Of a DNA stretch of 64,000 nucleotides, positions 1 to 8,765 are shown in pieces. The stretch comes from a virus. The notes beneath the pieces are model-generated. The model had not been told where the DNA came from, did no database searches, and was given only the letters and a program-made list of their open reading frames with translations. The position numbers and the translations under genes were made by a program. Numbering within the stretch: position 1 is the first letter of the stretch; the number at the start of each line of letters is the position of its first letter. The stretch covers positions 1-64,000 of IMG/VR virus record IMGVR_UViG_3300036770_003925; one strand, written 5' to 3'.

Positions 1-1
1 A

Positions 2-1078
2 GGTTCAATATTAAGTCCTATAACAGCAGGTAGTTTTGTACTTTATGAAACATACATTATTAATTCAATGGGAACTACGAATTGGAATATTGTAGCAGGT
101 ACATCAGATGTTTCATATGCAGTTGGTGACTATGTTACTGCGGTAAATGCAGGATCGGGAACTGGGACTGCTTTAATTGCTCCTGCAATAAGAGTTTCAG
201 AAACACGTTTTGGAAGCAACTTAGGATTAACTAATGATAAAGACGCAGCCACAGTGACACAATGGGAACAAGAGAATCCTGATAGACTTTGGGTTACTGT
301 TAATGGTTACAGAGTTCCATCAAGTAAATTACGCCTGAACCAAAATAATAATTTAAGTATTTTAATGCCCATAGATCAAGGTGATCAAGTAATTGTTACA
401 AGTATGATACCTACAGCTACACCAAATGAAGAAGTTTATATGTTAAATGTCAATCAAATTAACGAACCTGAAGTATTTAAGACCAATGTTTATACAAAAA
501 CGTGGGTAACTCAGAATGTTTATCAATTAATTGATACAATTTATGTTGACGATGTTCGTAAAATTACATATGAATTTGTTCAAAATGAAACTGCTCCAAT
601 ACCAATTGATGACAGATATTCAATTGGATTGATAGCAAATAAGAGAGCTATTGCAAGTATTACAGTTTATAATGAAACTAAAAATGTATTATTAAACGAA
701 CAAACATACTATGTTGAACTTGAAAGATTAAGTCCAGTATTAAAGATTATTACAGGATCATTTATAAGCCCAGGTGATAGTTTAGTGATTACCACATTGC
801 AGGGCAATTTAATCTATATCAACGGGGAACAAATACAATTTGATACGGTTAATATCGCTGATAACTCAATTAGTGGTTTAGTAAGAGGATCTAACGGAAC
901 TGGGGAACAATCAATCATACCAAAATATAGTGAGGTATATGGACTTTTGAATAGCAGTATTATGTCAGAAAATAATTATGATGATACATGGAATTCTGAT
1001 AATTATAATGTAATAGAGGGTGATCCATTACAAATAAGTACGACTAATGCAGCATTGTTCTTAAGAAGTACTCTATAA
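2..1078 (+). CDS. Phage virion structural protein (5'-truncated by window edge)
   Basis: The frame is open from base 2 with no stop, so the gene begins before the window; the first internal ATG is at 68. The visible part is a beta-rich, Asn/Thr/Gly-rich protein without a signal peptide or membrane segment, in the style of T4-like baseplate or tail proteins. A stretch reading DRLWVTVNGYRVPSS near residue 75 after the internal ATG resembles beta-sandwich modules of phage tail proteins. It heads a run of structural genes, which supports a virion role. The exact family is not recognised. Confidence 0.7.
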   Translation, partial: GSILSPITAGSFVLYETYIINSMGTTNWNIVAGTSDVSYAVGDYVTAVNAGSGTGTALIAPAIRVSETRFGSNLGLTNDKDAATVTQWEQENPDRLWVTVNGYRVPSSKLRLNQNNNLSILMPIDQGDQVIVTSMIPTATPNEEVYMLNVNQINEPEVFKTNVYTKTWVTQNVYQLIDTIYVDDVRKITYEFVQNETAPIPIDDRYSIGLIANKRAIASITVYNETKNVLLNEQTYYVELERLSPVLKIITGSFISPGDSLVITTLQGNLIYINGEQIQFDTVNIADNSISGLVRGSNGTGEQSIIPKYSEVYGLLNSSIMSENNYDDTWNSDNYNVIEGDPLQISTTNAALFLRSTL

Positions 1079-1096
1079 ACTGGATATACAGATAAT

Positions 1097-1104
1097 GATA
1101 AATA
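1097..1104 (+). promoter_or_regulatory. T4-like late promoter (GATAAATA)
   Basis: GATAAATA ends 5 nt before the ATG at 1110 with no Shine-Dalgarno between. It belongs to the short-spacing class of late promoters that would yield leaderless transcripts. Confidence 0.5.
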
Positions 1105-1109
1105 AAAAT

Positions 1110-1253
1110 ATGACTAATAAAAATGATAAAAAAGTAAAACCTACACCTGTGAAACAGCCAAATGAGGTTGGTGGATTTTATTTTTCTAGTAATATCAAGA
1201 TTTTTGATCCAAACACCAAGCAAATTTTGGTTAAAAAAAGAGGTGACCTCTAA
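1110..1253 (+). CDS. Small conserved phage protein, 47 aa
   Basis: A short ORF whose stop overlaps the next start (TAATG at 1251-1255). Residues 29-44 read IKIFDPNTKQILVKKR, almost the same phrase as LKIFDPNSGETFVDKH near the start of the following protein, so the two share a short module. An in-frame ATG at 1095 is possible, but 1110 fits the promoter-to-start spacing better. The N-terminal half is Lys-rich and probably disordered. Function unknown; probably a virion-associated peptide. Confidence 0.6.
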   Translation: MTNKNDKKVKPTPVKQPNEVGGFYFSSNIKIFDPNTKQILVKKRGDL

Positions 1254-1873
1254 TGTCTGTGATTACAGTATCGTATAAAGTAGAAGGATTTCTTAAGATT
1301 TTTGACCCTAATTCGGGTGAAACATTCGTGGATAAACATAATGCTATTAATTATGAAAACATGAGTGAAGCGATTGCAGATACCTTAAGTGGAAGAGGTT
1401 ATGGGGAAATCTTTCAAATGGCATTTGGAAATGGCGGTGCCAGTGTAGATGAAACCGGTGTTATAACTTATTTGCCACCAAATGTAGTAGGACAGAATGC
1501 AGCACTATATAATCAAACTTATGAAAAGATTGTTGACGATACCAGCGTGTTAAACCCTGACCCAACGAGAAATAAAATGACAGTGTTACATACACCAGGT
1601 AGATTTTACACAGATATTCTAGTGCAGTGTTTATTAGATTACGGAGAGCCACCTGGACAAGCAGCATTTGATAATAGTACACAAACAGACGGGGAGTATG
1701 TGTTTGATGAGTTGGGGTTATTAGCTAATTATGGTACTGATATAAATGGGCAAATAATTACTAGGTTATTGACTCATGTTATATTTCATCCAGTACAAAA
1801 AGCATTAAACAGACAGATTCAAATAGATTATACGGTACGAATACAAAGCTTAACCAACTTAGTAACAATTTAA
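1253..1873 (+). CDS. Phage structural protein with IFDPN motif
   Basis: A 206-residue protein starting with a beta-rich module (KVEGFLKIFDPN) followed by KHNAINYENMSEAIADTLS and EIFQMAFGNGG. I recall this architecture from uncharacterised structural proteins of T4-like marine and freshwater phages. It is translationally coupled to the upstream 47-aa gene and lies directly before a tail-fibre gene, so a baseplate or fibre-attachment role is likely. No enzymatic motif was seen. Confidence 0.65.
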   Translation: MSVITVSYKVEGFLKIFDPNSGETFVDKHNAINYENMSEAIADTLSGRGYGEIFQMAFGNGGASVDETGVITYLPPNVVGQNAALYNQTYEKIVDDTSVLNPDPTRNKMTVLHTPGRFYTDILVQCLLDYGEPPGQAAFDNSTQTDGEYVFDELGLLANYGTDINGQIITRLLTHVIFHPVQKALNRQIQIDYTVRIQSLTNLVTI

Positions 1874-1881
1874 GATAAATA
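1874..1881 (+). promoter_or_regulatory. T4-like late promoter (GATAAATA)
   Basis: GATAAATA just after the previous stop, 23 nt before the ATG at 1905. A Shine-Dalgarno (CGGAGAG) lies between, so this is the conventional leadered class. Confidence 0.6.
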
Positions 1882-1904
1882 AAATTAACGGAGAGTAACA
1901 GAAC

Positions 1905-3152
1905 ATGGCATATACAATCGTTAAAAGTAATGGTACAACACTAACGACCATTGCCGACGGTACTATTAATACAACAAGTACATCGTTAGGATTACCAGGA
2001 CGTAATTACGCAGGATATGGACAAACACTTGATACAAACTTTGTTCATATACTTGAAAATTTTGCAGATACTACACCCCCTGCTAACCCATTGCAAGGTC
2101 AACTATGGTATAACACAAATACAGGAACATTGTTAGTTTGTCCAACAGATGGAGAAACGAGTGCATCAAATTGGTTGACGCTTACCGCAACCGCTAGTGG
2201 TGGAACAACGACATTTGGTTCTGTGGATGTTACAGGAAATATTACAGCAGGTAATGTATATGCAAATGCTGGAACAATAGGTGGAAATCAAGGAACGTTT
2301 TTTGATTTAACAGTTTCAAATCTAGCGACTCTTGGCAATATTACATCAACAGGGACTGCTAATCTAGGAACTTTAAGGACTAGCGCAATTACTACAGCAG
2401 CAGGAACTGCTACTAGTGCAGGTACATTGTCAGGAATTTGGACAGTAAGTGGTGGCGATGGTACTAGTAAAGCCAATGCAGTGATTTTTAATTCAGGTGG
2501 CATTTATATTAGTAATTCAGCAGGGGCAAATTTATATGGTATAAAAACTGATTTATATATGTATGCAAATGGAGACCCTGTTTCATTTGCAGGTACGTAT
2601 TCTAATTCTAACGTACAAAGTTATTTACCAACGTATGGTGGCGTTGTTTTAGCAAGTTCTGTTAATGTTCAATCAGGTGGAACGCTTACTACAGGTGGAA
2701 GTTCAGCACCAGGAACAATAACTGGTAATTGGACTTTGAGTGCTAATTCAAGATTACAAGCAACATATGCTGACTTAGCAGAACGTTTTGAAAGTGATAC
2801 AGATTATGACCCAGGTACTGTTGTAGAACTTGGTGGAGAAAAAGAAATTACTGCGGTGAAGTTTGAATTAAGCGACGATATTTTCGGCGTGATTTCAAAT
2901 ACTGCTGCATATCTAATGAATTCAGGTGCGGGTAGTGACAAAACACATCCTCCAGTAGCAGTAAGTGGTCGTGTTCAAGTTAAAGTAACAGGTAAAGTTA
3001 AAAAAGGAGATAGATTAGTCAGTGCAGGTAATGGTATTGCACGAGCCGCCAGTAAGAATGAAGCAACAGCATTTAATACTATAGGTAGGTCATTAATTAA
3101 CAAACTTGATGATGAAGTTGGATATGTTGAAGCAATCGTAAGTATTAGGTAA
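1905..3152 (+). CDS. Tail fibre protein
   Basis: A 415-residue protein. It has an N-terminal phage-adaptor-like region (residues about 1-100), a Gly/Thr/Ser/Ala-rich fibrous middle, and a C-terminal domain from about residue 290 beginning YADLAERFESD. That last phrase followed by DPGTVVELGGEKEI is characteristic of a C-terminal domain at the tips of many T4-like tail fibres. Binding to the host surface is inferred from the family. It sits between other structural genes and has its own late promoter and a good Shine-Dalgarno. Confidence 0.8.
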   Translation: MAYTIVKSNGTTLTTIADGTINTTSTSLGLPGRNYAGYGQTLDTNFVHILENFADTTPPANPLQGQLWYNTNTGTLLVCPTDGETSASNWLTLTATASGGTTTFGSVDVTGNITAGNVYANAGTIGGNQGTFFDLTVSNLATLGNITSTGTANLGTLRTSAITTAAGTATSAGTLSGIWTVSGGDGTSKANAVIFNSGGIYISNSAGANLYGIKTDLYMYANGDPVSFAGTYSNSNVQSYLPTYGGVVLASSVNVQSGGTLTTGGSSAPGTITGNWTLSANSRLQATYADLAERFESDTDYDPGTVVELGGEKEITAVKFELSDDIFGVISNTAAYLMNSGAGSDKTHPPVAVSGRVQVKVTGKVKKGDRLVSAGNGIARAASKNEATAFNTIGRSLINKLDDEVGYVEAIVSIR

Positions 3153-3157
3153 TAAAC

Positions 3158-4108
3158 ATGACATACGCACAATATGGCACAGTCCAAGTCACTGATTATA
3201 ACGACTTAATTGGTACTAATCCAAACACTACATCTGGTAAATTGAACACAGTATGGTCAACAGGTGGGGGAACTACTGGTTATGGACAAACAGCAATAGC
3301 CACACTTACAGCAGGAGATAGTGTAACAAGCACTCAATGGGCTACCTTAGTCAATACAACTGCTAGTGCTGCATCACATCAAGGCTCCACTATCACAAGT
3401 GTAACTGCCCCAGTAACTGGTGGTACAATTACATATCTATCTGCTATTCCTACTAATCTTACTACAATTTATACTAATCGTTTAAATGCTAGTGCACAAG
3501 GATCAACAACATCAAATACTGCTACACGTGGTACAGCTTGGTCTGATTCATTGACATTTACTCATACTGCAACTTTTGCCAATGGTGATGCGGCTAGATA
3601 CTTTTTTAATGCAGGTGGACAATTAGCTATTACTGTATCTCACCCCAATGGTTCGGGTGTTGATTTATTATTTAACAATTTAGCGAGTAATGTAGGTACT
3701 GTTGTATTAAGCGCACCCACTAGTGGTAGTATAACTGTATCTAGTACCTCATATAATGGGGTAACTAAAGTAGGTGGCGGTGGCAATTCTCCTACTATAA
3801 GTCAAAATAATGGTTATTATGCATTGACAACAGGAAATGCTACGGTATTTACACAAACTGCAAGTACAGGTCCAAGTAGCTATTTAAGTAGTTTTATACG
3901 TGTTATTGTTAAGTCAAACGGAACACAAGGATCAAATAGTGATGCAGGTAGTATAATTACAATTTATACAGTTTGGGATGAAGTTCCAAATGGACTAACA
4001 GTTTCTTCAGGGTCAGCTACGACCCTTACCGCAAGACCTCCATCAATAACTAATATAGCAAATACTTGGGGCACAATCACACTTGCGGGATCAGTGACAG
4101 GATCTTAA
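3158..4108 (+). CDS. Phage structural/fibre-associated protein
   Basis: A 316-residue Thr/Ser/Gly-rich protein starting MTYAQYGTVQVTDYNDLIG, a start I recall from uncharacterised structural proteins of T4-like cyanophages and pelagiphages. The C-terminal half is beta-rich and may form a jelly-roll or fibre head. It begins 5 nt after the tail-fibre stop and is probably co-transcribed with it. The exact role is unknown. Confidence 0.65.
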   Translation: MTYAQYGTVQVTDYNDLIGTNPNTTSGKLNTVWSTGGGTTGYGQTAIATLTAGDSVTSTQWATLVNTTASAASHQGSTITSVTAPVTGGTITYLSAIPTNLTTIYTNRLNASAQGSTTSNTATRGTAWSDSLTFTHTATFANGDAARYFFNAGGQLAITVSHPNGSGVDLLFNNLASNVGTVVLSAPTSGSITVSSTSYNGVTKVGGGGNSPTISQNNGYYALTTGNATVFTQTASTGPSSYLSSFIRVIVKSNGTQGSNSDAGSIITIYTVWDEVPNGLTVSSGSATTLTARPPSITNIANTWGTITLAGSVTGS

Positions 4109-4129
4109 TTTTAATACATGTAATATCTA

Positions 4130-4137
4130 TCTAAATA
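4130..4137 (+). promoter_or_regulatory. T4-like late promoter (TCTAAATA)
   Basis: TCTAAATA 17 nt before the ATG at 4155, with an ACAGGAG Shine-Dalgarno between. Confidence 0.5.
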
Positions 4138-4154
4138 CTCACAGGAGTGTTTAG

Positions 4155-4466
4155 ATGGATACGAATCTTTTAATAAGTCAAGCAAAAGCAAGATTTAGCC
4201 ATAATGCTGCTAAAGCAGCACTACAAGAAAAATATAATGCAAAATTAATTATAGCGGAACAAGGCGGGCTTTGGAAAGCCGATAAAGAAACAATTAATTT
4301 TTTGTATCATTCACATTTAATACAAACAGAAATAGTATTGATGGATACTTTCAATAATCCAGTTAAAGTAAATACTTTGGAATTATATCAAAAACTATTC
4401 AAAGTTTATAATAATGTAATGAATGAATGGTATGACGAATATATTCAATTAGAGACTAAAAAATGA
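4155..4466 (+). CDS. Conserved phage protein, 103 aa
   Basis: A mostly alpha-helical acidic/basic protein without recognised motifs. A short protein at the junction of structural genes and accessory genes is common in T4-like aquatic phages. Its stop overlaps the next start (ATGA at 4463), so it is coupled to the glycosyltransferase-like gene. Confidence 0.6.
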   Translation: MDTNLLISQAKARFSHNAAKAALQEKYNAKLIIAEQGGLWKADKETINFLYHSHLIQTEIVLMDTFNNPVKVNTLELYQKLFKVYNNVMNEWYDEYIQLETKK

Positions 4467-5263
4467 GTAAAGGAGTGTTACTCTTTGCACATAACACCCC
4501 AAAATATAATTATCTAAAAATGGCTGTGTTTTGTGCAAATAGAATCAAACATTTTTTAGGTTTACCTATTACAGTAATCACTGACGTTGAATCTACAACA
4601 AATTGTGATACTAGCATTTTTGATAACATCATTTATTCTATACCTAATAAAACTAATAAAAAAGAGAAAGAAGTTTGGATTAATAAAGATAGATTTAAGG
4701 CATATGAGTTAAGTCCATATGATGAAACTATTCTACTAGATGTTGACTATGTAGTTAACAGCGATAAGCTACTTAAAACCTTTGATATTGTTGAAGATAT
4801 TTGTGTGCATAATAACACAGAGTTTGTAATGAGTCCTAAATTGCCTCAAGAAATGATTAGCTCTTATAGTTTCAAAACATGTTGGGCAACGGTTATTACT
4901 TTTAAAAAAACATTAAAGGCAAAACAAGTATTCGAATGTATGAAAATGATACAAGAAAATTATAACCACTATGCGAACATTTATAATTTTGTTGCAGGTA
5001 CTTTTAGAAATGATTATGCCGTAAGTATTGGTCTACAAATTGTAAATGGACATTTACAAAATCCTGTAGATTTTATTCCATGGAATCTATATCATGTGGG
5101 TAAACTGACTTCGGTGTATAAAAATAATGATTCTACACTATGTGATGAATTTTTAGTTATACATGATAATTGGAAAAATAATAAGATTAAGAAAGAATAT
5201 ATTATCTTAAAAAATATAGATTTTCATGTAATCAATAAAGACAATTTTGTGGAACTGTTATAA
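4463..5263 (+). CDS. GT-A-like glycosyltransferase
   Basis: 266 residues starting with the beta-strand LLFAHNTPKYNYLKMA and then PITVITD, as in nucleotide-diphospho-sugar transferases. A D-x-D-like metal-binding motif, LLDVDY, lies near residue 95, preceded by the acceptor-type phrase SPYDETI. It overlaps the next gene by one base, and that gene has the same plan, so the two look like tandem paralogues. Sugar donor and acceptor cannot be told from sequence. Likely part of the 4.5-29 kb decoration island. Confidence 0.65.
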   Translation: MSKGVLLFAHNTPKYNYLKMAVFCANRIKHFLGLPITVITDVESTTNCDTSIFDNIIYSIPNKTNKKEKEVWINKDRFKAYELSPYDETILLDVDYVVNSDKLLKTFDIVEDICVHNNTEFVMSPKLPQEMISSYSFKTCWATVITFKKTLKAKQVFECMKMIQENYNHYANIYNFVAGTFRNDYAVSIGLQIVNGHLQNPVDFIPWNLYHVGKLTSVYKNNDSTLCDEFLVIHDNWKNNKIKKEYIILKNIDFHVINKDNFVELL

Positions 5264-6063
5264 TGGATAAAGGGTTTGTAATATTAGCTCAAAATACAGA
5301 AAAAGTTGATTATGTAAAATGTGCAGATGCACTTGCGTTGAGCATTAAAAAACATATGCCTAACGCAAAGGTTTCATTAATAACAGATAATATAGTAAAC
5401 AATAGAATATATCATAAAATAATTCCTTTACCATACGGTGATTTGGGTAAGGATAGTGATTGGAAACTTATTAATGATTATCAAGTATATGAAGCAAGCC
5501 CTTATGAGTACACTATAAAATTAGAAGCGGATATGTTTATTCCTAAATCAATAGATTATTGGTGGGAAATTTTAAAGTCAAGAGATATAGTAATTTCTAC
5601 TACCATACGAAATTTCAAACAAGAAATTAGTGACATAAAAGTGTACAGAAGATTTATTTACGACAATGACCTACCCGATACCTATAATGCTATAACTTAT
5701 TTTAAGAAATCCAATATAGCAAAAGATTTCTTTGATATTGTCAAAAATGTTTTTGTTAATTGGGAATCTTACAAACAAATTTTAAAATGTAATGTTAATG
5801 AAATCGCAACAACGGATTTTATATATGCAATAGCAAGTCATATTATTGGGGTTGAAAAAACTACATTACCTACTTTTACAGATATGTCTATGGTACATAT
5901 GAAACCTTTTATCAGTGAATTTAACAGTGATAAATGGAGCGATGTTTTAATTTATGAACTAAGCGATATAATAAAGATTAATACTCACCCTCAATTATAT
6001 CCACTTCATTACGTAGACAAAACTTTTGCAAATAAATTGTTAGAAAAATATGGAAACACATGA
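5263..6063 (+). CDS. GT-A-like glycosyltransferase (tandem paralogue)
   Basis: 266 residues, the same length and layout as the preceding protein: FVILAQNTEKVDYVKCADAL at the N-terminus, EASPYEYTIKLEADMF near residue 85 with the acidic E-A-D metal site in place of DVD, and a helical C-terminal half. The pair probably arose by duplication. Substrate unknown. Confidence 0.65.
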   Translation: MDKGFVILAQNTEKVDYVKCADALALSIKKHMPNAKVSLITDNIVNNRIYHKIIPLPYGDLGKDSDWKLINDYQVYEASPYEYTIKLEADMFIPKSIDYWWEILKSRDIVISTTIRNFKQEISDIKVYRRFIYDNDLPDTYNAITYFKKSNIAKDFFDIVKNVFVNWESYKQILKCNVNEIATTDFIYAIASHIIGVEKTTLPTFTDMSMVHMKPFISEFNSDKWSDVLIYELSDIIKINTHPQLYPLHYVDKTFANKLLEKYGNT

Positions 6064-6391
6064 TCATGTAATTATTTGGGAAGCCCCAAAGATTGAAAAG
6101 CCCGAATTTCGTTTATATTATGATGACAACGGTAAAGTAATATGTTATACTTGTGATAAGTTACCAGGTAAATATATAATTATTGACGCGGCTACGTTTG
6201 CAGAATCAAGACCTGACGTTAGAGTATTAGAAGGAAAACTAGTTAGGACTTCAGAAATTCAAGTAATTAGTAAGTTAGTTCCGTCACTAGATTCACCTAC
6301 CGTATATTGCCATGAAGATGATATTGCTATTATTGTGAGCATGGATTGTAAACAAAAGAAAGGATGGAAATATAAAACATATGAGTTGTGA
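6050..6391 (+). CDS. Conserved phage protein, 113 aa
   Basis: Overlaps the previous gene by 14 nt and the next by 11 nt, so it is tightly coupled. It begins METHDHVIIWEAP and continues with a beta-rich fold (RLYYDDNGKVICYTCDKLPGKYI). Similar short proteins accompany glycosyltransferase-like genes in T4-like aquatic phages, but I know no function for them. Confidence 0.55.
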   Translation: METHDHVIIWEAPKIEKPEFRLYYDDNGKVICYTCDKLPGKYIIIDAATFAESRPDVRVLEGKLVRTSEIQVISKLVPSLDSPTVYCHEDDIAIIVSMDCKQKKGWKYKTYEL

Positions 6392-7331
6392 TATTATTGA
6401 TGTTGCTGATTTAGATTGTATCTATTTGAGTTATGACGAACCTCAAAAAGAAGAATTTTGGCTAAAGATTAAGAACATGATTCCATGGGCAAAACGTGTA
6501 GATGGTGTTAAAGGTAGTGATGCTGCACATAAAGCTGCAGGAGAAGCTAGTGACACTGAACGTTTTATATTAATTGATGGCGATAACATGCCAGAGGAAA
6601 GTTTTTTTAATATCCAATTAGATTTTACAGGATTAGATAAAAACTATAAATTAGCACAATTTCGTTGGAAGGCAATTAATCATATTAATGGATTACGATA
6701 TGGCAATGGAGGCATGAGTAGTTGGACAAAAGAATATGTTGCTAATATGAAAACGCATGAAAACCAAAATGAAGGTGATGTTTCACGTATTGCTGATTTT
6801 TGTTTAAACTCTAGTGATAACTTATATTGGGCTATGTATGATTGTTATAGTACAACTTATCCTAATTACACACCTTTTCAAGCTTGGCGTGCAGGATTCC
6901 GTGAGGGTGTTAAGATGTGTTTAGATAGAGGTTCTGTTCCTACTATTGATAAGTTCAAGGATAACGTGTCCAGTAGAAATTTAAATAACTTAACTATTTG
7001 GCACAATGTTGGTATGGATGTTGAGAATGGAAGTTGGGCTATATATGGTGCGAGATTGGGTACCTATATGACAATATTAACAGATTGGGACGTACATAAC
7101 GTTCAATGGTTTGATAATTATATTAGTATGTGGGAAGAATATAAAGATAAAGATCCTGAACGTGAATTAACAATACTAGGATTACCATTAAGTGATAAAT
7201 TAGGTTTACCTATGTGCACAATGGATAGTGTACAAAGTAAGTTCTTTAAAAGACATTATAATGCTGACAAATATAATCGCGGACCACTTGTTAGAGAAAT
7301 GGATATTGTTCGTGAAATGGAAGGTTGGTAA
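6381..7331 (+). CDS. Glycosyltransferase-like protein with WRxGFRE module
   Basis: A 316-residue protein. The N-terminal part carries a nucleotide-sugar-transferase-like core with the acidic motif ERFILIDGDNM near residue 70. The C-terminal half contains AWRAGFREGVKMCLDRG and NLTIWHNVGMDVENGSWAIYG. The same module (WRTAFRECIKLNYY, then RLNIWLTVGNGKYGADS) forms the C-terminus of the 1883-residue repeat protein at 23256, so the two gene products share a domain. Substrate unknown. Confidence 0.6.
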   Translation: MSCDIIDVADLDCIYLSYDEPQKEEFWLKIKNMIPWAKRVDGVKGSDAAHKAAGEASDTERFILIDGDNMPEESFFNIQLDFTGLDKNYKLAQFRWKAINHINGLRYGNGGMSSWTKEYVANMKTHENQNEGDVSRIADFCLNSSDNLYWAMYDCYSTTYPNYTPFQAWRAGFREGVKMCLDRGSVPTIDKFKDNVSSRNLNNLTIWHNVGMDVENGSWAIYGARLGTYMTILTDWDVHNVQWFDNYISMWEEYKDKDPERELTILGLPLSDKLGLPMCTMDSVQSKFFKRHYNADKYNRGPLVREMDIVREMEGW

Positions 7332-8758
7332 TGTCTGATAATATACGAGGAGACGAAGTTAAAAAAGTAGATGGAAAGTTTGCTAGTCTTTATCAACATA
7401 GTAGTGAGGAAGTATTTAAAAAACTTAATACCGTAAGTTCTAGTTTTTGTTTGGCTAAATGGTTTAATGTAAGTATACATATTCCTACAGGTAGAACACA
7501 TAGTTGTTATCATCCTCCCACACATGAAATACCATTGCAAGAGGTTAAAATAAACAGCAGTGCGTTACATAATACAACATATAAAAAACAACAACGAAAA
7601 ATGATGTTGGAGGGAAAACGTCCAAATGAATGTAATTTCTGTTGGGAAATAGAAGATACAAGCAATAATTTAAGTGATAGAGCATATCGTAGCAAAGACA
7701 TATACAAAGAAGGGATTATTGATGAAGCATTAAGCTTGGGATACGAGCACAATGCAAAACCAAGATACGTAGAAGTTAATTTTAACCAAGCCTGTAATTT
7801 TAAGTGCTCATACTGTAGTCCACATTTATCGAGTGCCTGGATGCAGGATATTGAAAAAAACGGAGCATTTATTTTAGCTGACCGTTGGCATAATGATATG
7901 AATTGGATGAAACAATCAAACATGATGCCTAATAATAGACCAGACAACCCTTACTTGTTAGCATTTTGGGAGTGGTTACCTACTGTATATTCTAGTATTG
8001 AAACATTTAGAATGACAGGTGGCGAACCATTAATGGATAAGAATACATTTAAAATGTTTGATTATATCAAAAAAAATCCTAATCCTAAATTACAATTAAG
8101 TATTACAAGTAACTGTTGTCCACCAGCCGGCCAATGGGATAAATTTATGTTAGATTTGAAAGAAATAACTGATTTAGATGCAATTGATCATTTCATGTTA
8201 TTTTGTAGTTTAGACAGTTGGGGTAAACAAGCAGAGTATATAAGAAATGGAATGGATTTTGATTTGTTATACAAAAACATTACAAGTTTTTTAAAAAATA
8301 GTAATAAACACAGTTTAACATTCATAGTGACATTTAATGTACTAAGCTATAATGGTTGGGTAGAATATATTAAACAAATTCATAACTTAAGAAAATCATT
8401 TTGCACATATAGACAATTGATATGGTTTGATGTTCCAATGTTAAGCACACCTGAATGGTTAAATCCTAAGCTATTTCCAAACCTAGTTGTTGAATTGGAT
8501 AAATCTATTGAATATATGTTAGAGCATAAAGAAGACGATCATAATAGATTTAAAGGGTTCAAAGACTTTGAAATAAATAAAGTTAAACGTTTAAAAGATT
8601 GGGTATTAGCAGATAATTCTATTGATAAAACAACACAACTTAAAAACTTCTACCTATATTGGACCGAGCATGATAAACGCAGAGGTACAAATTTTTTAGA
8701 AATATTTCCTGAATTAGTTAATGAATGGGAATTATGCAAAAAAACAAATTTTTCATAG
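7331..8758 (+). CDS. Radical SAM protein (SPASM/twitch-like), copy 1
   Basis: The cluster-binding motif CNFKCSYC (C-x3-C-x2-C) lies near residue 155, followed by MTGGEPLMDK, the SAM-binding GGE motif. Extra cysteines before the core (SCYHPP; ECNFCWEIED) suit a second iron-sulphur site, as in SPASM/twitch enzymes. The start at ATG 7331 (TAATG overlap with the previous stop) is chosen over an upstream TTG. Such enzymes often modify peptides or sugars by radical chemistry; the substrate here is unknown. First of a run of four. Confidence 0.85.
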   Translation: MSDNIRGDEVKKVDGKFASLYQHSSEEVFKKLNTVSSSFCLAKWFNVSIHIPTGRTHSCYHPPTHEIPLQEVKINSSALHNTTYKKQQRKMMLEGKRPNECNFCWEIEDTSNNLSDRAYRSKDIYKEGIIDEALSLGYEHNAKPRYVEVNFNQACNFKCSYCSPHLSSAWMQDIEKNGAFILADRWHNDMNWMKQSNMMPNNRPDNPYLLAFWEWLPTVYSSIETFRMTGGEPLMDKNTFKMFDYIKKNPNPKLQLSITSNCCPPAGQWDKFMLDLKEITDLDAIDHFMLFCSLDSWGKQAEYIRNGMDFDLLYKNITSFLKNSNKHSLTFIVTFNVLSYNGWVEYIKQIHNLRKSFCTYRQLIWFDVPMLSTPEWLNPKLFPNLVVELDKSIEYMLEHKEDDHNRFKGFKDFEINKVKRLKDWVLADNSIDKTTQLKNFYLYWTEHDKRRGTNFLEIFPELVNEWELCKKTNFS

Positions 8759-8765
8759 GAATGCG

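Noticed and set aside
1461-1682. 73-aa minus-strand ORF in the second structural gene
   Set aside because: Antisense to a coding region with good codon structure; no start signal.
8721-8765. Upstream start for the second radical SAM gene
   Set aside because: Would overlap the previous gene by 38 nt and has no Shine-Dalgarno, whereas ATG 8766 has one.
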